Source: a virus
DNA: 64,000 nucleotides
Strand: one strand, 5' to 3'
IMG/VR virus record: IMGVR_UViG_3300047564_003078
Location: 28,766 to 92,765 of that record
Part shown: positions 32,154 to 40,933 of the stretch, in pieces
Numbering within the stretch: position 1 is the first letter of the stretch
Layout of the letters: the number at the start of each line of letters is the position of its first letter
Translations under genes and position numbers: made by a program
The notes under the pieces: generated by a model
The model's input: the letters and a program-made list of their open reading frames with translations, nothing else
Database searches by the model: none
What the model was told of the DNA's origin: nothing

Positions 32154-32936
32154 ATGAATTTCATATGTGTAGAACGATCAGGCAATGACTATGGCATCCA
32201 TGACTTGTGTCGCGGATCCGGTGGAGTGTTTGTTGATGTGGGGACCATGCTGGCGGATACAGTACATGATCGTGCTTGGGCAGGCTGTTACAAGCGTGGT
32301 CTACATGATCATTGTACTGCTCATGGGTTATCATTTTACAACACAGACAGTGCATACTTCGGAGATTCGGGCAAGCACAAGAGTTTGTTTAGACTCAGCC
32401 GGAACAGTTATCAAAACTTGAATACTATAGTCTGTAGACCCTTGGCGAGGTTAGAACGTTTGAGTGTGGATACTACAGTAATACCACAAGGTAGTAGTAT
32501 AGTGTTGGTACCGCCGGATGAGAAAGCCTGTCATAGATGGGATTTAGGATCACAAGCGTCGTGGATTGAGAACACTTGTGCGGAGATCCAGCGTTACAGT
32601 TCAAGACCAATACGTGTAAGACAGCGTCCTACGCATCGTTGTGATAGATTGATTTGGAACAGTTTTGTGGATTACCTGCGTGAGGATGCATTTTGTGTAG
32701 TTGGCTACAGTAGTGTAGCATTAGTAGAGGCAGCACGACATAGTATCCCTGTGGTAGCATTGGGTGAGAGTGCAGTGTCCAGTTTGTATACTTGTGGTTT
32801 GGAGTCAGTGGAAGATCTCCGTCCAGCAGAACAGGATCACCAGACTGCTTGGCTAGCACATCTCAGTTATTCGCAGTTTGATCGATCGGAGTTGCGGTCA
32901 GGTTATGCTTGGGCTGTGATATCAGGGCAGATCTAG
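32154..32936 (+). CDS. Capsule polysaccharide synthesis-like protein
   Basis: 260 aa. IVLVPPDEKACHRW near residue 118, YSSRPIRVRQRPTHR near residue 148, VVGYSSVALVEAARHSIPVV near residue 180, and AHLSYSQF near the end. Closest relative in the window is the partial gene at 1-486. Base composition is more GC-rich than that copy, so the two may have different histories. Likely a glycan-modifying enzyme. Confidence 0.6.
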   Translation: MNFICVERSGNDYGIHDLCRGSGGVFVDVGTMLADTVHDRAWAGCYKRGLHDHCTAHGLSFYNTDSAYFGDSGKHKSLFRLSRNSYQNLNTIVCRPLARLERLSVDTTVIPQGSSIVLVPPDEKACHRWDLGSQASWIENTCAEIQRYSSRPIRVRQRPTHRCDRLIWNSFVDYLREDAFCVVGYSSVALVEAARHSIPVVALGESAVSSLYTCGLESVEDLRPAEQDHQTAWLAHLSYSQFDRSELRSGYAWAVISGQI

Positions 32937-33056
32937 TTGTTGTACTAGACTTTCCAGCATAGCATTGTTGCGGCTAGTGGTGATGAGGTTGCTCACGGCC
33001 AAAGCAAAGTTGATCAGTATCAGAGCAGGAAATATCAATCGCAGGAGTGGTTTCAT
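32922..33056 (-). CDS. Small membrane protein, 44 aa
   Basis: Begins MKPLLRLIFPALILINFALA: one hydrophobic N-terminal segment, then a short polar tail. Its ATG lies 4 nt after a minus-strand TAAATA late element, which supports it as a real gene. Could be a signal-anchor or lysis-related peptide; no firm evidence. Confidence 0.5.
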   Translation of the reverse strand: MKPLLRLIFPALILINFALAVSNLITTSRNNAMLESLVQQLDLP

Positions 33057-33066
33057 CGGGTATTTA
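33057..33066 (-). promoter_or_regulatory. Late promoter fused to start codon (leaderless type)
   Basis: CTAAATA, CCCG, ATG 33056 on the minus strand. Overlaps back to back with the plus-strand element at 33071. Confidence 0.6.
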
Positions 33067-33070
33067 GCAC

Positions 33071-33080
33071 TAAATATTTC
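33071..33080 (+). promoter_or_regulatory. Late promoter fused to start codon (leaderless type)
   Basis: CTAAATA, TTTC, GTG 33081. No Shine-Dalgarno; divergent from 33057-33066. Confidence 0.6.
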
Positions 33081-33953
33081 GTGGCTACTGCATTATTACA
33101 CAAAGATGATTTACACACTGTATCCCCGGAGGATACTAGTGTAACAGTGTTTTGGTTTGAAGAACTTGCACACAGGAATAATTTGCGTTTGCCTTCTGAG
33201 TACCAGTATTGGAATGGCTGTCGTCCTTGGCACACTTGTGGCGGCGTGGGTTATCTCTACTATCTATGGATCAGTGCAGTGTTTGACACTGTGGTACCCG
33301 AACCCGAACGGCATTTTGTTTGTATGAATCACAATCCCAGACCACACAGAATCCAGTTCTTGGATCTACTGTGGGAGGAGGGTTTGTTTGGGTATGCTAC
33401 AGTGAGTTTCCCAGAGAGTGTGCGGTCACCGTGGCGTGAGCATACTGTGCCTTGGTTGGGGAGTAACCTGGGTCCTACGAGTGTATTGCCAGTGTTGGCA
33501 CCACCTGTAGAGACATTTGGCACTGTAGCGTTTAGTTTGATAACAGAAACCAACACTGAACTGTTTGACATTTCGGAGAAGACATTTCAGTGTTTGAGTG
33601 TGGCTCAGCCGTTTCTGGTGTGGGGTTGTGCTGGAGTGCAAGCTTGGCTACGAGACAGAGGCTTTAGAGATCTACCTGGAGTAGACTACAGCTACGACAG
33701 CATCCGGGATACCGATCATAGACGGCGAGCTCTTGTTGCAGAAGTCCGACGTTTGACCGAGCAGGATCCAGTTGAACTCAGTGCTGCTTGGAGACCGACT
33801 GCCCTGTACAATCAAAGTCTGTATCGTCGTTATCATCGTCGTTTGCGATTGCCTTTTGAATCCAGTTATGATCGTGTTGGACCCTGGGCACAGCGTCAAA
33901 TCGATTCGTTGCTGAAGTTGCAAAGAGATTATCTGTTGTATCAGAACACCTAA
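33081..33953 (+). CDS. Possible glycosyltransferase-like protein
   Basis: 290 aa from GTG 33081, directly after a late element. The segment SLITETNTELFDISEKTFQC, then PFLVWGCAGVQAWLRDRGFR and DYSYDSIRD, resembles the S/TEK-T ... PF ... lR..GF ... D.sYD pattern seen in fucosyltransferase-like phage proteins. Function tentative. Confidence 0.55.
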   Translation: MATALLHKDDLHTVSPEDTSVTVFWFEELAHRNNLRLPSEYQYWNGCRPWHTCGGVGYLYYLWISAVFDTVVPEPERHFVCMNHNPRPHRIQFLDLLWEEGLFGYATVSFPESVRSPWREHTVPWLGSNLGPTSVLPVLAPPVETFGTVAFSLITETNTELFDISEKTFQCLSVAQPFLVWGCAGVQAWLRDRGFRDLPGVDYSYDSIRDTDHRRRALVAEVRRLTEQDPVELSAAWRPTALYNQSLYRRYHRRLRLPFESSYDRVGPWAQRQIDSLLKLQRDYLLYQNT

Positions 33954-33972
33954 CTGCCGCAATTGTACCTGT

Positions 33973-33982
33973 TAAATATTCA
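33973..33982 (+). promoter_or_regulatory. Late promoter fused to start codon (leaderless type)
   Basis: TTAAATA, TTCA, GTG 33983; no Shine-Dalgarno. Confidence 0.6.
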
Positions 33983-34690
33983 GTGCAGATTCATATATTA
34001 GATACACCTCGTTGTAGACCCAATCGTGCAGTGGAGCCTGTGCTGGTTCGTGTACCGGAATTGTTCAATACGGTGGACACTGGTGTGTTGGATCGGTTGG
34101 GTATAGTTTATCGTACACAAGAGATACCCAGCAGTGTATTTTGGTATCGCAGTTATCAGCCTCCGTTGGGTCCGGCTCAGCGTTGGTCTGTGAGTTTTCT
34201 ATCAGAACCTTGGCAGGCGTTGATGCCTGTGTTGTATCATGCGGGCTTTGATGCGGGTTACAGTTCACCTTGGCCCACAGTGGGCTGGCGTAAACCCAAT
34301 CGCGATATCGCCACTGTGGGCAGCATATACCTAACTGACGTTGAAGGATTCTCGGGCAGTCTATGGGGACAATTGGCTGCTGGCACGCCTGTGGAGCCAG
34401 TGCAAGCATCAGTGAGATCCAGTTTGAGGGATTGGGGATTTGAATTGTATCTTGCTGGCGATCCTCCTGAAGACAGCGTGGGTTGTGCAGAATGGTTGTT
34501 GAACTCGGATACACAGATCTGTGCGGATATAATAGATCAAAGACGTGATCGTGCTAGACTGTTGATACAGGCGGCGTTGACGGATCTGTTCCAGGATCCT
34601 GTGCCGATTTGGGCTGGCCATCTACGGCAGTTGCAGCAGGAGATTCGTTGTCATGCACAATCGTGGGGATTCTCGGTGCCAAAGGTTTGA
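33983..34690 (+). CDS. Unknown 235-aa protein
   Basis: GTG start after a late element. Trp- and Arg-rich, with SVFWYRSYQPPLGPAQRW near residue 50. It shares the plan of a short N-terminal region followed by Trp-rich strands with its neighbour but has no S/TEKT segment. The last 137 nt overlap the convergent gene at 34554. Function unknown. Confidence 0.6.
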   Translation: MQIHILDTPRCRPNRAVEPVLVRVPELFNTVDTGVLDRLGIVYRTQEIPSSVFWYRSYQPPLGPAQRWSVSFLSEPWQALMPVLYHAGFDAGYSSPWPTVGWRKPNRDIATVGSIYLTDVEGFSGSLWGQLAAGTPVEPVQASVRSSLRDWGFELYLAGDPPEDSVGCAEWLLNSDTQICADIIDQRRDRARLLIQAALTDLFQDPVPIWAGHLRQLQQEIRCHAQSWGFSVPKV

Positions 34691-34967
34691 ACTCTGGGCC
34701 ACGCACACGATTGATTAGATCATACAATTCCTGTCGCAGCGGCACACCTAGGTTGTCTAGATGATAGGCAGCTTCCAGTAGAGCTGCCATTATTTCCGGT
34801 GCTGCGGTGATAAGGTGTAGATTGGCTTCGCGTTGTTCAAATGGTATTGCACCCGACTTAGGCACAGTAGCAATCAAACGATCTGTTTGATCCACCACTT
34901 GCCCTCTTCCCCGATTCATGATTCTCCACGGAGGTTGTGTGAAGCGTAATTTCTTTACGAATAACAT
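34554..34967 (-). CDS. Ead/Ea22-like phage protein
   Basis: 137 aa from ATG 34967. QREANLHLITAAPEIMAALLEAAYHL is the ARLIAAAPE-type motif widespread in small phage proteins; a Pro/Thr-rich tail follows. The gene starts five nt after a late element. Function unknown. Confidence 0.6.
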   Translation of the reverse strand: MLFVKKLRFTQPPWRIMNRGRGQVVDQTDRLIATVPKSGAIPFEQREANLHLITAAPEIMAALLEAAYHLDNLGVPLRQELYDLINRVRGPEFKPLAPRIPTIVHDNESPAATAVDGQPKSAQDPGTDPSTPPVSTV

Positions 34968-34978
34968 GTGAATATTTA
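34968..34978 (-). promoter_or_regulatory. Late promoter fused to start codon (leaderless type)
   Basis: TTAAATA, TTCAC, ATG 34967 on the minus strand; divergent from the element at 34984. Confidence 0.6.
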
Positions 34979-34983
34979 ACCAA

Positions 34984-34989
34984 TAAATA
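34984..34989 (+). promoter_or_regulatory. T4-type late promoter
   Basis: AATAAATA-type element; leader of about 22 nt with AAGGAG before ATG 35017. Confidence 0.6.
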
Positions 34990-35016
34990 TCTATACGTAA
35001 TCAAAGGAGAACTCCC

Positions 35017-35196
35017 ATGAGCAGTCTAAGCAAAATCACACTAGATCTAGAACTCGGTCAAACTATCCTAGTAGGAAAGAACAACGAGCCAGCCACTATT
35101 ACCAAGATTGAGTATTTTGAAAAGTCTGGCGAGGTAAGTTTGAATACCACTAGAGGTCCAAGAAAGGCTTTGACCTTTCGTATCCCTGCGGAATAA
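35017..35196 (+). CDS. Small unknown protein, 59 aa
   Basis: ATG 35017 with AAGGAG. Starts MSSLSKITLDLELGQTILVG and ends ALTFRIPAE; a small beta-rich protein. Function unknown. Confidence 0.65.
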   Translation: MSSLSKITLDLELGQTILVGKNNEPATITKIEYFEKSGEVSLNTTRGPRKALTFRIPAE

Positions 35197-35233
35197 TTTT
35201 ATAACAAACTGCATATCAGATAGTTGCATACGA

Positions 35234-35244
35234 TAAATAATTGT
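35234..35244 (+). promoter_or_regulatory. Late promoter fused to start codon (leaderless type)
   Basis: GATAAATA, ATTGT, ATG 35245; no Shine-Dalgarno. Confidence 0.65.
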
Positions 35245-35493
35245 ATGCGATTAGATGAATTATTCACCCGTGAACATGACATAGAAGAATGGAAAGCAAC
35301 CAAGAAGTTGTGTTCAGATCCCAACCGATCTGACAAGAGTCTTGGTGCCAGTGCTTTGAGCAGTTGTAGAAGTCAAGGACTACGCAGTCGCGATAGCAAG
35401 GTAAGTGCAACATACCGCGGCAACAAGCGTAAACCAATCAAAGGCCGTGTGAAGGGCAAGAAATACGGCGGACCATTACCGGATTGGAGTTAA
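35245..35493 (+). CDS. Basic small protein, 82 aa
   Basis: Start ATG 35245. Acidic N-terminus (MRLDELFTREHDIEEW) and a Lys/Arg/Gly-rich C-terminus (RGNKRKPIKGRVKGKKYGG), so likely binds nucleic acid. Stop lies one base before the next ATG. Late expression suggests a virion or DNA-packaging role, as inference. Confidence 0.6.
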   Translation: MRLDELFTREHDIEEWKATKKLCSDPNRSDKSLGASALSSCRSQGLRSRDSKVSATYRGNKRKPIKGRVKGKKYGGPLPDWS

Positions 35494-35494
35494 C

Positions 35495-36022
35495 ATGAGC
35501 AGAGCAGGAAAGTTCTTGATTGCTAGACCAGGGTTAACACAAGGATTTTTTGCTCGCAGTGTGGTTTTTGTTTATGAAGACAGCGACAATGGAACAGCAG
35601 GGTTAGTTGTAAACAAGACCAGCACAGGAGACTTTGCCGATGTTGTGTTGGACAGAGGCTATCAAGTGCCCAGAGGTGTGAACCCTATCTACGCAGGGGG
35701 TCCTGTGAACATTAGGGCTATTACCATGTTGCACACAGATGAATGGTACAGTCAAAACACCTTGTACACCGGAACCGGATTAAATCTCAGCAGCGACAAT
35801 CTAATGATACATAAGTTAGTAGAAGGCAACACACCCAAGCAATATAGACTATTTGCAGGAGCAAGCGTTTGGGCACCAGGGCAACTGGATTTTGAAGTCA
35901 ATCGAGACAGTTGGTTGATCAGCACTTTGCCTATTGATGCAGTGTTTCACAACAAAGGAGATCAACAATGGGAACATTGCATAGACTTGGCTGGGCAAGC
36001 ATTGGTTTCAGCCTGGTTCTAG
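35495..36022 (+). CDS. AlgH/YqgE family protein
   Basis: 175 aa. GKFLIARPGLTQGFFARSVV, then AGLVVNKTS, YAGGPVNIRAITMLH, RLFAGASVWAPGQLDFEV and the C-terminal WISTLP region match YqgE/AlgH (DUF179) throughout. Its biochemical role is unclear. Its last 55 nt overlap the next gene. Confidence 0.85.
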   Translation: MSRAGKFLIARPGLTQGFFARSVVFVYEDSDNGTAGLVVNKTSTGDFADVVLDRGYQVPRGVNPIYAGGPVNIRAITMLHTDEWYSQNTLYTGTGLNLSSDNLMIHKLVEGNTPKQYRLFAGASVWAPGQLDFEVNRDSWLISTLPIDAVFHNKGDQQWEHCIDLAGQALVSAWF

Positions 36023-36297
36023 GCGGAACTGCCCTAGCACAACCCAAAGAGTACAAGACATTTTATACACAACAGGTATGCGGTCATCCGGATCTAATGT
36101 TCAAAGAAAGCTTAGACTACGGCGAGGATCCATTGTTCGGTGGCGAAACAATGATAATAGGAACAGACAACAATGCCTACTGGGGTAAGACCCTGTTCAC
36201 GGTAAATCAAAACAACGGATTTTGGACACTGTTCACCTTTTACGACGAAAATACTGTTTGTCTAACAGCCAGCGGCATTGGATTCTCACCTTTCTAA
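35968..36297 (+). CDS. Secreted protein, 109 aa
   Basis: Preceded by AAGGAGATCAACA. Signal peptide (WASIGFSLVLGGTALA, cut before QPKEYK), mature part of about 85 aa with two Cys that may pair. Expected in the periplasm. No recognised domain. Confidence 0.65.
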   Translation: MGTLHRLGWASIGFSLVLGGTALAQPKEYKTFYTQQVCGHPDLMFKESLDYGEDPLFGGETMIIGTDNNAYWGKTLFTVNQNNGFWTLFTFYDENTVCLTASGIGFSPF

Positions 36298-36306
36298 AAA
36301 AAGAGA

Positions 36307-36335
36307 TTGACATTTGGTTTAGACTCAGTTACAAC
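36307..36335 (+). promoter_or_regulatory. sigma70-type promoter upstream of HNH gene
   Basis: TTGACA, 17 nt, TACAAC; immediately followed by a late element, so the gene may be used at both stages. Confidence 0.5.
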
Positions 36336-36337
36336 GG

Positions 36338-36345
36338 TATAAATA
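36338..36345 (+). promoter_or_regulatory. T4-type late promoter, perfect TATAAATA
   Basis: Exact match to the T4 late consensus; leader has GAAGGA before ATG 36371. Confidence 0.75.
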
Positions 36346-36370
36346 GTTTTGAAACTGAAGGAAAACTACG

Positions 36371-36916
36371 ATGAGCGATACACTAGTTATCAATGCTGAT
36401 GGTCTGCCGGTGAGCATGTTGCCACTGAGTGTAGTTCAGTGGAAAGAGGCTGTCATGTATATGTACCATGACAAGGTTAACGTGCTAGAATGGTACGATG
36501 ACTGGATGGTGCGAAGTCCGAGCTGGGAAACGCGGGTTCCGGCCGTGATTATGTTAAAAGAGTACCTACACAAAACCCGCAAGCCACGTTTTAGTAAATC
36601 TAATTTGTACTTGCGGGATTTGTATGAGTGCTGCTACTGCGGATGCAATGTGACCAAAGGTGTTGCTACCATGGACCACGTACTTCCACTGAGTCGTGGC
36701 GGCAAGACCAACTGGGAAAACATTGTTACCGCCTGTGGCCCTTGCAACAGCAAAAAAGGCAATAGCATGGGACCAAAATGGAAACCCAAATACAAGCCAT
36801 ATGCACCAGGATACTATGAACTGGTGCGTAAGCGTAAGCAATTTGGTTTTGACGTGCGTCACCCTAGCTGGGTACAATGGCTAGGAATTGACGAGCCATC
36901 TGACGATGCGATCTAA
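36371..36916 (+). CDS. HNH endonuclease
   Basis: 181 aa. Stand-alone HNH: NADGLPVSMLPLSVVQW at the start, CCYCGCN (zinc knuckle) near residue 93, MDHVLPLSRGGKTNWENIV (the DH...GG...N core) and ACGPCNSKKG. Known in the family from both phages and bacteria (for example packaging-associated or homing). Overlaps the convergent SGNH gene by 53 nt. Confidence 0.85.
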   Translation: MSDTLVINADGLPVSMLPLSVVQWKEAVMYMYHDKVNVLEWYDDWMVRSPSWETRVPAVIMLKEYLHKTRKPRFSKSNLYLRDLYECCYCGCNVTKGVATMDHVLPLSRGGKTNWENIVTACGPCNSKKGNSMGPKWKPKYKPYAPGYYELVRKRKQFGFDVRHPSWVQWLGIDEPSDDAI

Positions 36917-37472
36917 GTCCCGGATGGGCATTGTCTAAAGCATAATCAACGATGTTTTCTGGACCAAAGGAAATTTTTGGACAATAAGATTCAAACCACA
37001 CAGGTTTAATAGTCCAAAAATTTCCAATGGTGCTGTTGATATACGGAATGTTGTTTCTTTCTAGATAACTCAATGCACTGGCCACATACATCATATCGGT
37101 GTATTCTAAATCAAATTCCGAATGCAGCATATAGAATAGCTTATCTTTGGGATGATTATTGTTGCTAATATGATATCTGTAATCTCTACGATCAGTTTTT
37201 TTATTAAAAATAATAGATCTCAATGGTATGGTCCACATTACCACCACAAGGTCATCTGGTTGATATTCAAATTCCAGTACATTACGAGCAATTTCTTTGT
37301 TGCTGGCACCTGACATTCCTAGATTTTTCAACGAACGTTTTAGTTTGTATGAAAGAATGTAAGGCCAGTTTTGTTTGCTTTCTTTGATAGGGTCACCGAG
37401 ATGACTACCGCTTTCGTCCGGTAGTGCTGCCCCCCAAGTAAAACTACAACCAAAAGTTATTAGTCTAGACAT
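36864..37472 (-). CDS. SGNH/GDSL hydrolase-like protein
   Basis: 202 aa from ATG 37472, which overlaps the end of hemA. Block [30 protein letters not shown] (the Asn/Gly blocks) and block [16 protein letters not shown] give the Ser, Gly, Asn and Asp-His of SGNH hydrolases. It is last in the minus operon with hemA. Substrate unknown. Confidence 0.7.
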   Translation of the reverse strand: MSRLITFGCSFTWGAALPDESGSHLGDPIKESKQNWPYILSYKLKRSLKNLGMSGASNKEIARNVLEFEYQPDDLVVVMWTIPLRSIIFNKKTDRRDYRYHISNNNHPKDKLFYMLHSEFDLEYTDMMYVASALSYLERNNIPYINSTIGNFWTIKPVWFESYCPKISFGPENIVDYALDNAHPGLRSHRQMARQFLAIVPS

Positions 37473-38653
37473 TTTATCAATGCTCGTACACAATCATCAA
37501 TCATAGCATCGGTATGTAGTGGAGTAGGTGCGAAACGCAATCGCTCCTCACCTACTGCCACTGTTGGGTAGTTAATTGGTTGCACATAGATGCCGTGTTC
37601 ATCTAATAGTCTATCGCTGATAGTCTTGCAACGTTTGGCGTCACGGATCATCACGGGAATGATATGAGTACAGGCTTTATCATGTGTCTCAATGCCAGCT
37701 TCTTGCAAACGAGTTTTGAACCTAGCTGCAACAGCCTGATGCTGGTCACGAAGATCGTTGTGATCTCGCAAATACTTTATGCTGGCCAACGCACCTGCAC
37801 AAAGAACTGGTGACATGCTGGTTGTAAAGATAAACCCACTTGCCACTGAGCGGATGCCGTCTATGACTTCCCTGTCCGCTGCTATATAACCTCCTGTAAC
37901 GCCGTAGGCCTTGCCCAGCGTTCCGTTGACAATATCTACTCTATCTTGAAGACCCAGTTTTTCCAAGTACCCTGCTCCATGCTGGCCATACAATCCCACA
38001 GCATGGACTTCATCGATATAGGTTATTGCACCGTAATGCTGGGCAAGATCGCAAATGTCTGCTATTGGGCTTACATCACCGTCCATGCTATACACGGACT
38101 CAAACACTATGCAGGGGGTTTGGTTTTGTGCGATGACCTGGGCCAGTTTAGCAGCTAGATCACTCATGTCGTTGTGTTGCCAAATCACTTTGGCTGCACC
38201 ACTGTGTCGGATACCTTGTATGAGGCTTGCGTGATTTTTGCTATCACTCAAAAACACAATGTTGGGAACGATTTGGCTTAGAGCAATCAGACTCCATTCA
38301 TTTGCGACATAGGCACTGGAAAACAGCAATGCAGCGTCTTTGCTATGCAAGGTCGCAAGCTCGTGTTCCAATGCCACGTGGTAATGACTGGTGCCGCCTA
38401 TGTTTCTGGTGCCGCCGCTGCCTGCACCTGTTTGATCAAGTGCAGTATGCATTGCATCAATTACCACTCTGTGTTGACCCATTCCTAAATAATCGTTGCT
38501 GCACCAGTTTACGATATTCTTGATCGCATATTTGCCATACCAAATGGCTCGTGGAAAGTCGCCACGCTCCCTAACTATGTCATTGAACACTCGGTATTTG
38601 CCCGACGATTTGAGCTCGGCAATCAGCGATTGGAATGGAGTCTTATCAATCAT
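37460..38653 (-). CDS. hemA: 5-aminolevulinate synthase (C4 pathway)
   Basis: 397 aa from ATG 38653, which overlaps the upstream stop (ATGA). PLP-dependent: condenses glycine with succinyl-CoA to 5-aminolevulinate, the first step of tetrapyrrole synthesis. Hallmarks: [46 protein letters not shown], the His/Asp block [12 protein letters not shown], and the PLP lysine in [13 protein letters not shown]. The C4 route is typical of alphaproteobacteria, hinting at host. Forms an operon under a late promoter. Confidence 0.93.
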   Translation of the reverse strand: MIDKTPFQSLIAELKSSGKYRVFNDIVRERGDFPRAIWYGKYAIKNIVNWCSNDYLGMGQHRVVIDAMHTALDQTGAGSGGTRNIGGTSHYHVALEHELATLHSKDAALLFSSAYVANEWSLIALSQIVPNIVFLSDSKNHASLIQGIRHSGAAKVIWQHNDMSDLAAKLAQVIAQNQTPCIVFESVYSMDGDVSPIADICDLAQHYGAITYIDEVHAVGLYGQHGAGYLEKLGLQDRVDIVNGTLGKAYGVTGGYIAADREVIDGIRSVASGFIFTTSMSPVLCAGALASIKYLRDHNDLRDQHQAVAARFKTRLQEAGIETHDKACTHIIPVMIRDAKRCKTISDRLLDEHGIYVQPINYPTVAVGEERLRFAPTPLHTDAMIDDCVRALIKCLD

Positions 38654-39066
38654 CGTAGCCACGCAACTCGCTTGCCTGCGTCAACTCTACGACGATATTC
38701 TTCTTCACTGCTGGGATATCTCCATGCCCAAACAGCAACCAGTATCATGAATGCACCTGTCCACAGTGCAGCAAGATCGTTGCCAGTTGCTAACCATGTG
38801 ATCAACACAGTGGATAGCATTGTGACCAACATTAGATATTTCAGTCGTTGTGGAAATATACGCTTTTCTTGCCAACCTGTTAAGAAAGGACCAAATCTTG
38901 GATGATTGTACAACCAATTGTGCATACGATCACTGCTTCTAGCAAAACAATATGCTGCTATCACAGTAGGAGTACTCCACGGAATACCCGGAACTACAAC
39001 GCCTATAAATGCTACGCCTATAGACAGTATACCAGTGGCAAACCACAGTGCTTTACTTAATTTCAT
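38650..39066 (-). CDS. YbaN-like membrane protein (DUF454)
   Basis: 138 aa. Hydrophobic stretches around residues 8-28, 70-88 and 95-110; [19 protein letters not shown] and [19 protein letters not shown] are the DUF454/YbaN core. Translationally coupled with hemA (its stop overlaps the hemA ATG) and with the upstream gene. Function of the family is unclear. Confidence 0.8.
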   Translation of the reverse strand: MKLSKALWFATGILSIGVAFIGVVVPGIPWSTPTVIAAYCFARSSDRMHNWLYNHPRFGPFLTGWQEKRIFPQRLKYLMLVTMLSTVLITWLATGNDLAALWTGAFMILVAVWAWRYPSSEEEYRRRVDAGKRVAWLR

Positions 39067-39220
39067 CTTGTTTCTCTTTGTTTTTTGAATATTCTTCTTC
39101 TAGATCAAGGACCCAAACTATGTTGCCATCGTAAGAACTTAGATACACTAAGTTTCCGCTGAATAGATCATTGTAGGTTTCTGTCCATTCGTTCCAAAAA
39201 TTTGTAATACGTCTCAACAT
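39053..39220 (-). CDS. Unknown 55-aa protein heading hemA operon
   Basis: ATG 39220 lies four nt after a late element. MLRRITNFWNEWTETYNDLF, then an acidic, Lys-rich tail. Its stop overlaps the next start. Function unknown. Confidence 0.6.
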   Translation of the reverse strand: MLRRITNFWNEWTETYNDLFSGNLVYLSSYDGNIVWVLDLEEEYSKNKEKQDEIK

Positions 39221-39230
39221 GCAGTATTTA
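39221..39230 (-). promoter_or_regulatory. Late promoter fused to start codon (leaderless type), hemA operon
   Basis: TTAAATA, CTGC, ATG 39220 on the minus strand; back to back with a plus-strand element at 39235. Confidence 0.65.
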
Positions 39231-39234
39231 ACCA

Positions 39235-39240
39235 TAAATA
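39235..39240 (+). promoter_or_regulatory. T4-type late promoter
   Basis: CATAAATA-type element; leader with AGGAG before ATG 39259. Confidence 0.6.
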
Positions 39241-39258
39241 AAGTACAGGAGAATTGTT

Positions 39259-39492
39259 ATGGAAGATGATGTTATACGATTAAATGTAGCACTATTCTTG
39301 CGTTTGATGGAATTAGCACGTGAAGCAGTCAAGGATGATGCTGATTTGCATTTTATAACGGAGATAGTCACCCGCATTAGTCAAGACCGTGTGGTAACCA
39401 TGGACGATTATGAAAACATTCTTGCTTATATGAACAAGAACAAAAAGTCAGATGAGTTAGAAACTATCAAGCGACTGGGCGGTATACAATGA
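39259..39492 (+). CDS. Unknown 77-aa protein
   Basis: MEDDVIRLNVALFLRLMELA..., all-helical with acidic surface. First gene of the tail-fibre run; overlaps the next start (ATGA). Function unknown. Confidence 0.65.
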   Translation: MEDDVIRLNVALFLRLMELAREAVKDDADLHFITEIVTRISQDRVVTMDDYENILAYMNKNKKSDELETIKRLGGIQ

Positions 39493-39791
39493 GAGCTACT
39501 GATTTAATTAGAAACGTATTGGATTTGATTGATCAAGTGGATGGTGGTCACAGTTTTACGCAGTCTGCTCCTGAACTGTTGCCTACACCAAACGCAGACG
39601 GAGAGTTAGTATCTAGATTTCGACAAATACATCAGGTGCTTGCAAATCGAGACGTTCCTGTACAATACAGCAATACACCCAACGAAATAGTTACAGATGT
39701 GGCTAGCGTTACAACCGATGTAGGCGGTGGACCAAACGGTATCAAGCATCCTAAAGATATAAGAGTCAAAGATCCGAGAGGATATGAATAA
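39489..39791 (+). CDS. Unknown 100-aa protein
   Basis: Starts MRATDLIRNVLDLIDQVDGG, similar in its opening to the MRATEF protein at 48406. Middle part polar; ends KDPRGYE. Overlaps the next start. Function unknown. Confidence 0.65.
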   Translation: MRATDLIRNVLDLIDQVDGGHSFTQSAPELLPTPNADGELVSRFRQIHQVLANRDVPVQYSNTPNEIVTDVASVTTDVGGGPNGIKHPKDIRVKDPRGYE

Positions 39792-40933
39792 TGGCAAGTA
39801 TTGATCTAACCTACAAAGGACTTACAGGAGCACTTGGCAGTATCACAGGGTTTGATGATACCACAACCATAGACGACCTTATCACTGCTATTGCCACTGA
39901 CGAAGGATTAGACACCAACTATTATACAATCAGCAAACTCGGTGATCCAAATAATACATTGAGCATCACCTACGGAGACAGCAGTACCAGTGTAGCAGAT
40001 TTAGGTATTGTTGACGGAGATACTATACTTTGTACAACCAACCAAAACGGCAGCAGAGAGTTTAGACAGGTACAGAAACTGGATATAGCACAGAGAAAGC
40101 GTCAAGGAGGGCCAGCTGATGATAGTTCTACCGATACACCATATTACAGAATTCTAAACGAATACGACAGAGATAGCTTGCCTACAAAGTATGTGGGAAA
40201 CACCGTCGTCGATAATTCCAACAGTGGCGGATTATTGCCAGGTAGACCGTGGACCGGCAGTCCAAGTGCACCATTCGCTAATCCAACACTGACCATTGGT
40301 TCAGCAGTAACAGTAACAGCACAGAGTCCATTCGGTGGAGGCGGCAACAGTTACAACTTTATCAGTTCAGTTAACAGTTACATTACAGCACCGGCCAGCA
40401 CAGATTGGGCTGTGGGGACTGGAGACTTTACAGTAGAATGGTTTGGTCGTCAAAGCACATTGGCACAATTCCAACGTGTGTTTACCGTAGGTGATTATCC
40501 TGCTATTGACTTTGGTGTTAGTATTGAATCAGGAACATTCTATTTCTGGAGCGGCGGCGATGCCGACACAGATTATAGCAGTGCCAGTGCTACAACAACA
40601 AACACTTGGTATCATTGGGCAGTGGTTAGATCCGGCACTACGCTTAGTGTTTATAGAGACGGTACACTGAGAGGAAGTGCAGTTAGCAACACAGACAACA
40701 TCAATGATAGTTCTACAGCATTTGTGGTAGGCAATACCAATACCTTTGCCACCAACGCTGCTTTTGTTGGAGAAATAACAAACTTCCGTCTAGTAAAAGG
40801 CTTAGCAGTTTATACTGGTAACTTTACAGTGCCTACCAGTGCATTGACTGCAACAGCCGGTGCTAATCCATATGGTGGATCTAATACAGCCGCTATTGGG
40901 TCTGGCTTAACAAAATTATTGTTGGTGCCATAA
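39791..40933 (+). CDS. Tail-fibre-like protein with LamG-type domain
   Basis: 380 aa. N-terminal ubiquitin-like region (about residues 1-90), a linker with DNSNSGGLLPGRPWTGS, then a concanavalin/LamG-like domain: SSVNSYITAPASTDW, FTVEWFGRQST, NTWYHWAVVRSGTTLSVYRD and ITNFRLVKGLAVY. Such domains bind glycans on virion fibres. Followed by another fibre-like gene. Confidence 0.75.
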   Translation: MASIDLTYKGLTGALGSITGFDDTTTIDDLITAIATDEGLDTNYYTISKLGDPNNTLSITYGDSSTSVADLGIVDGDTILCTTNQNGSREFRQVQKLDIAQRKRQGGPADDSSTDTPYYRILNEYDRDSLPTKYVGNTVVDNSNSGGLLPGRPWTGSPSAPFANPTLTIGSAVTVTAQSPFGGGGNSYNFISSVNSYITAPASTDWAVGTGDFTVEWFGRQSTLAQFQRVFTVGDYPAIDFGVSIESGTFYFWSGGDADTDYSSASATTTNTWYHWAVVRSGTTLSVYRDGTLRGSAVSNTDNINDSSTAFVVGNTNTFATNAAFVGEITNFRLVKGLAVYTGNFTVPTSALTATAGANPYGGSNTAAIGSGLTKLLLVP

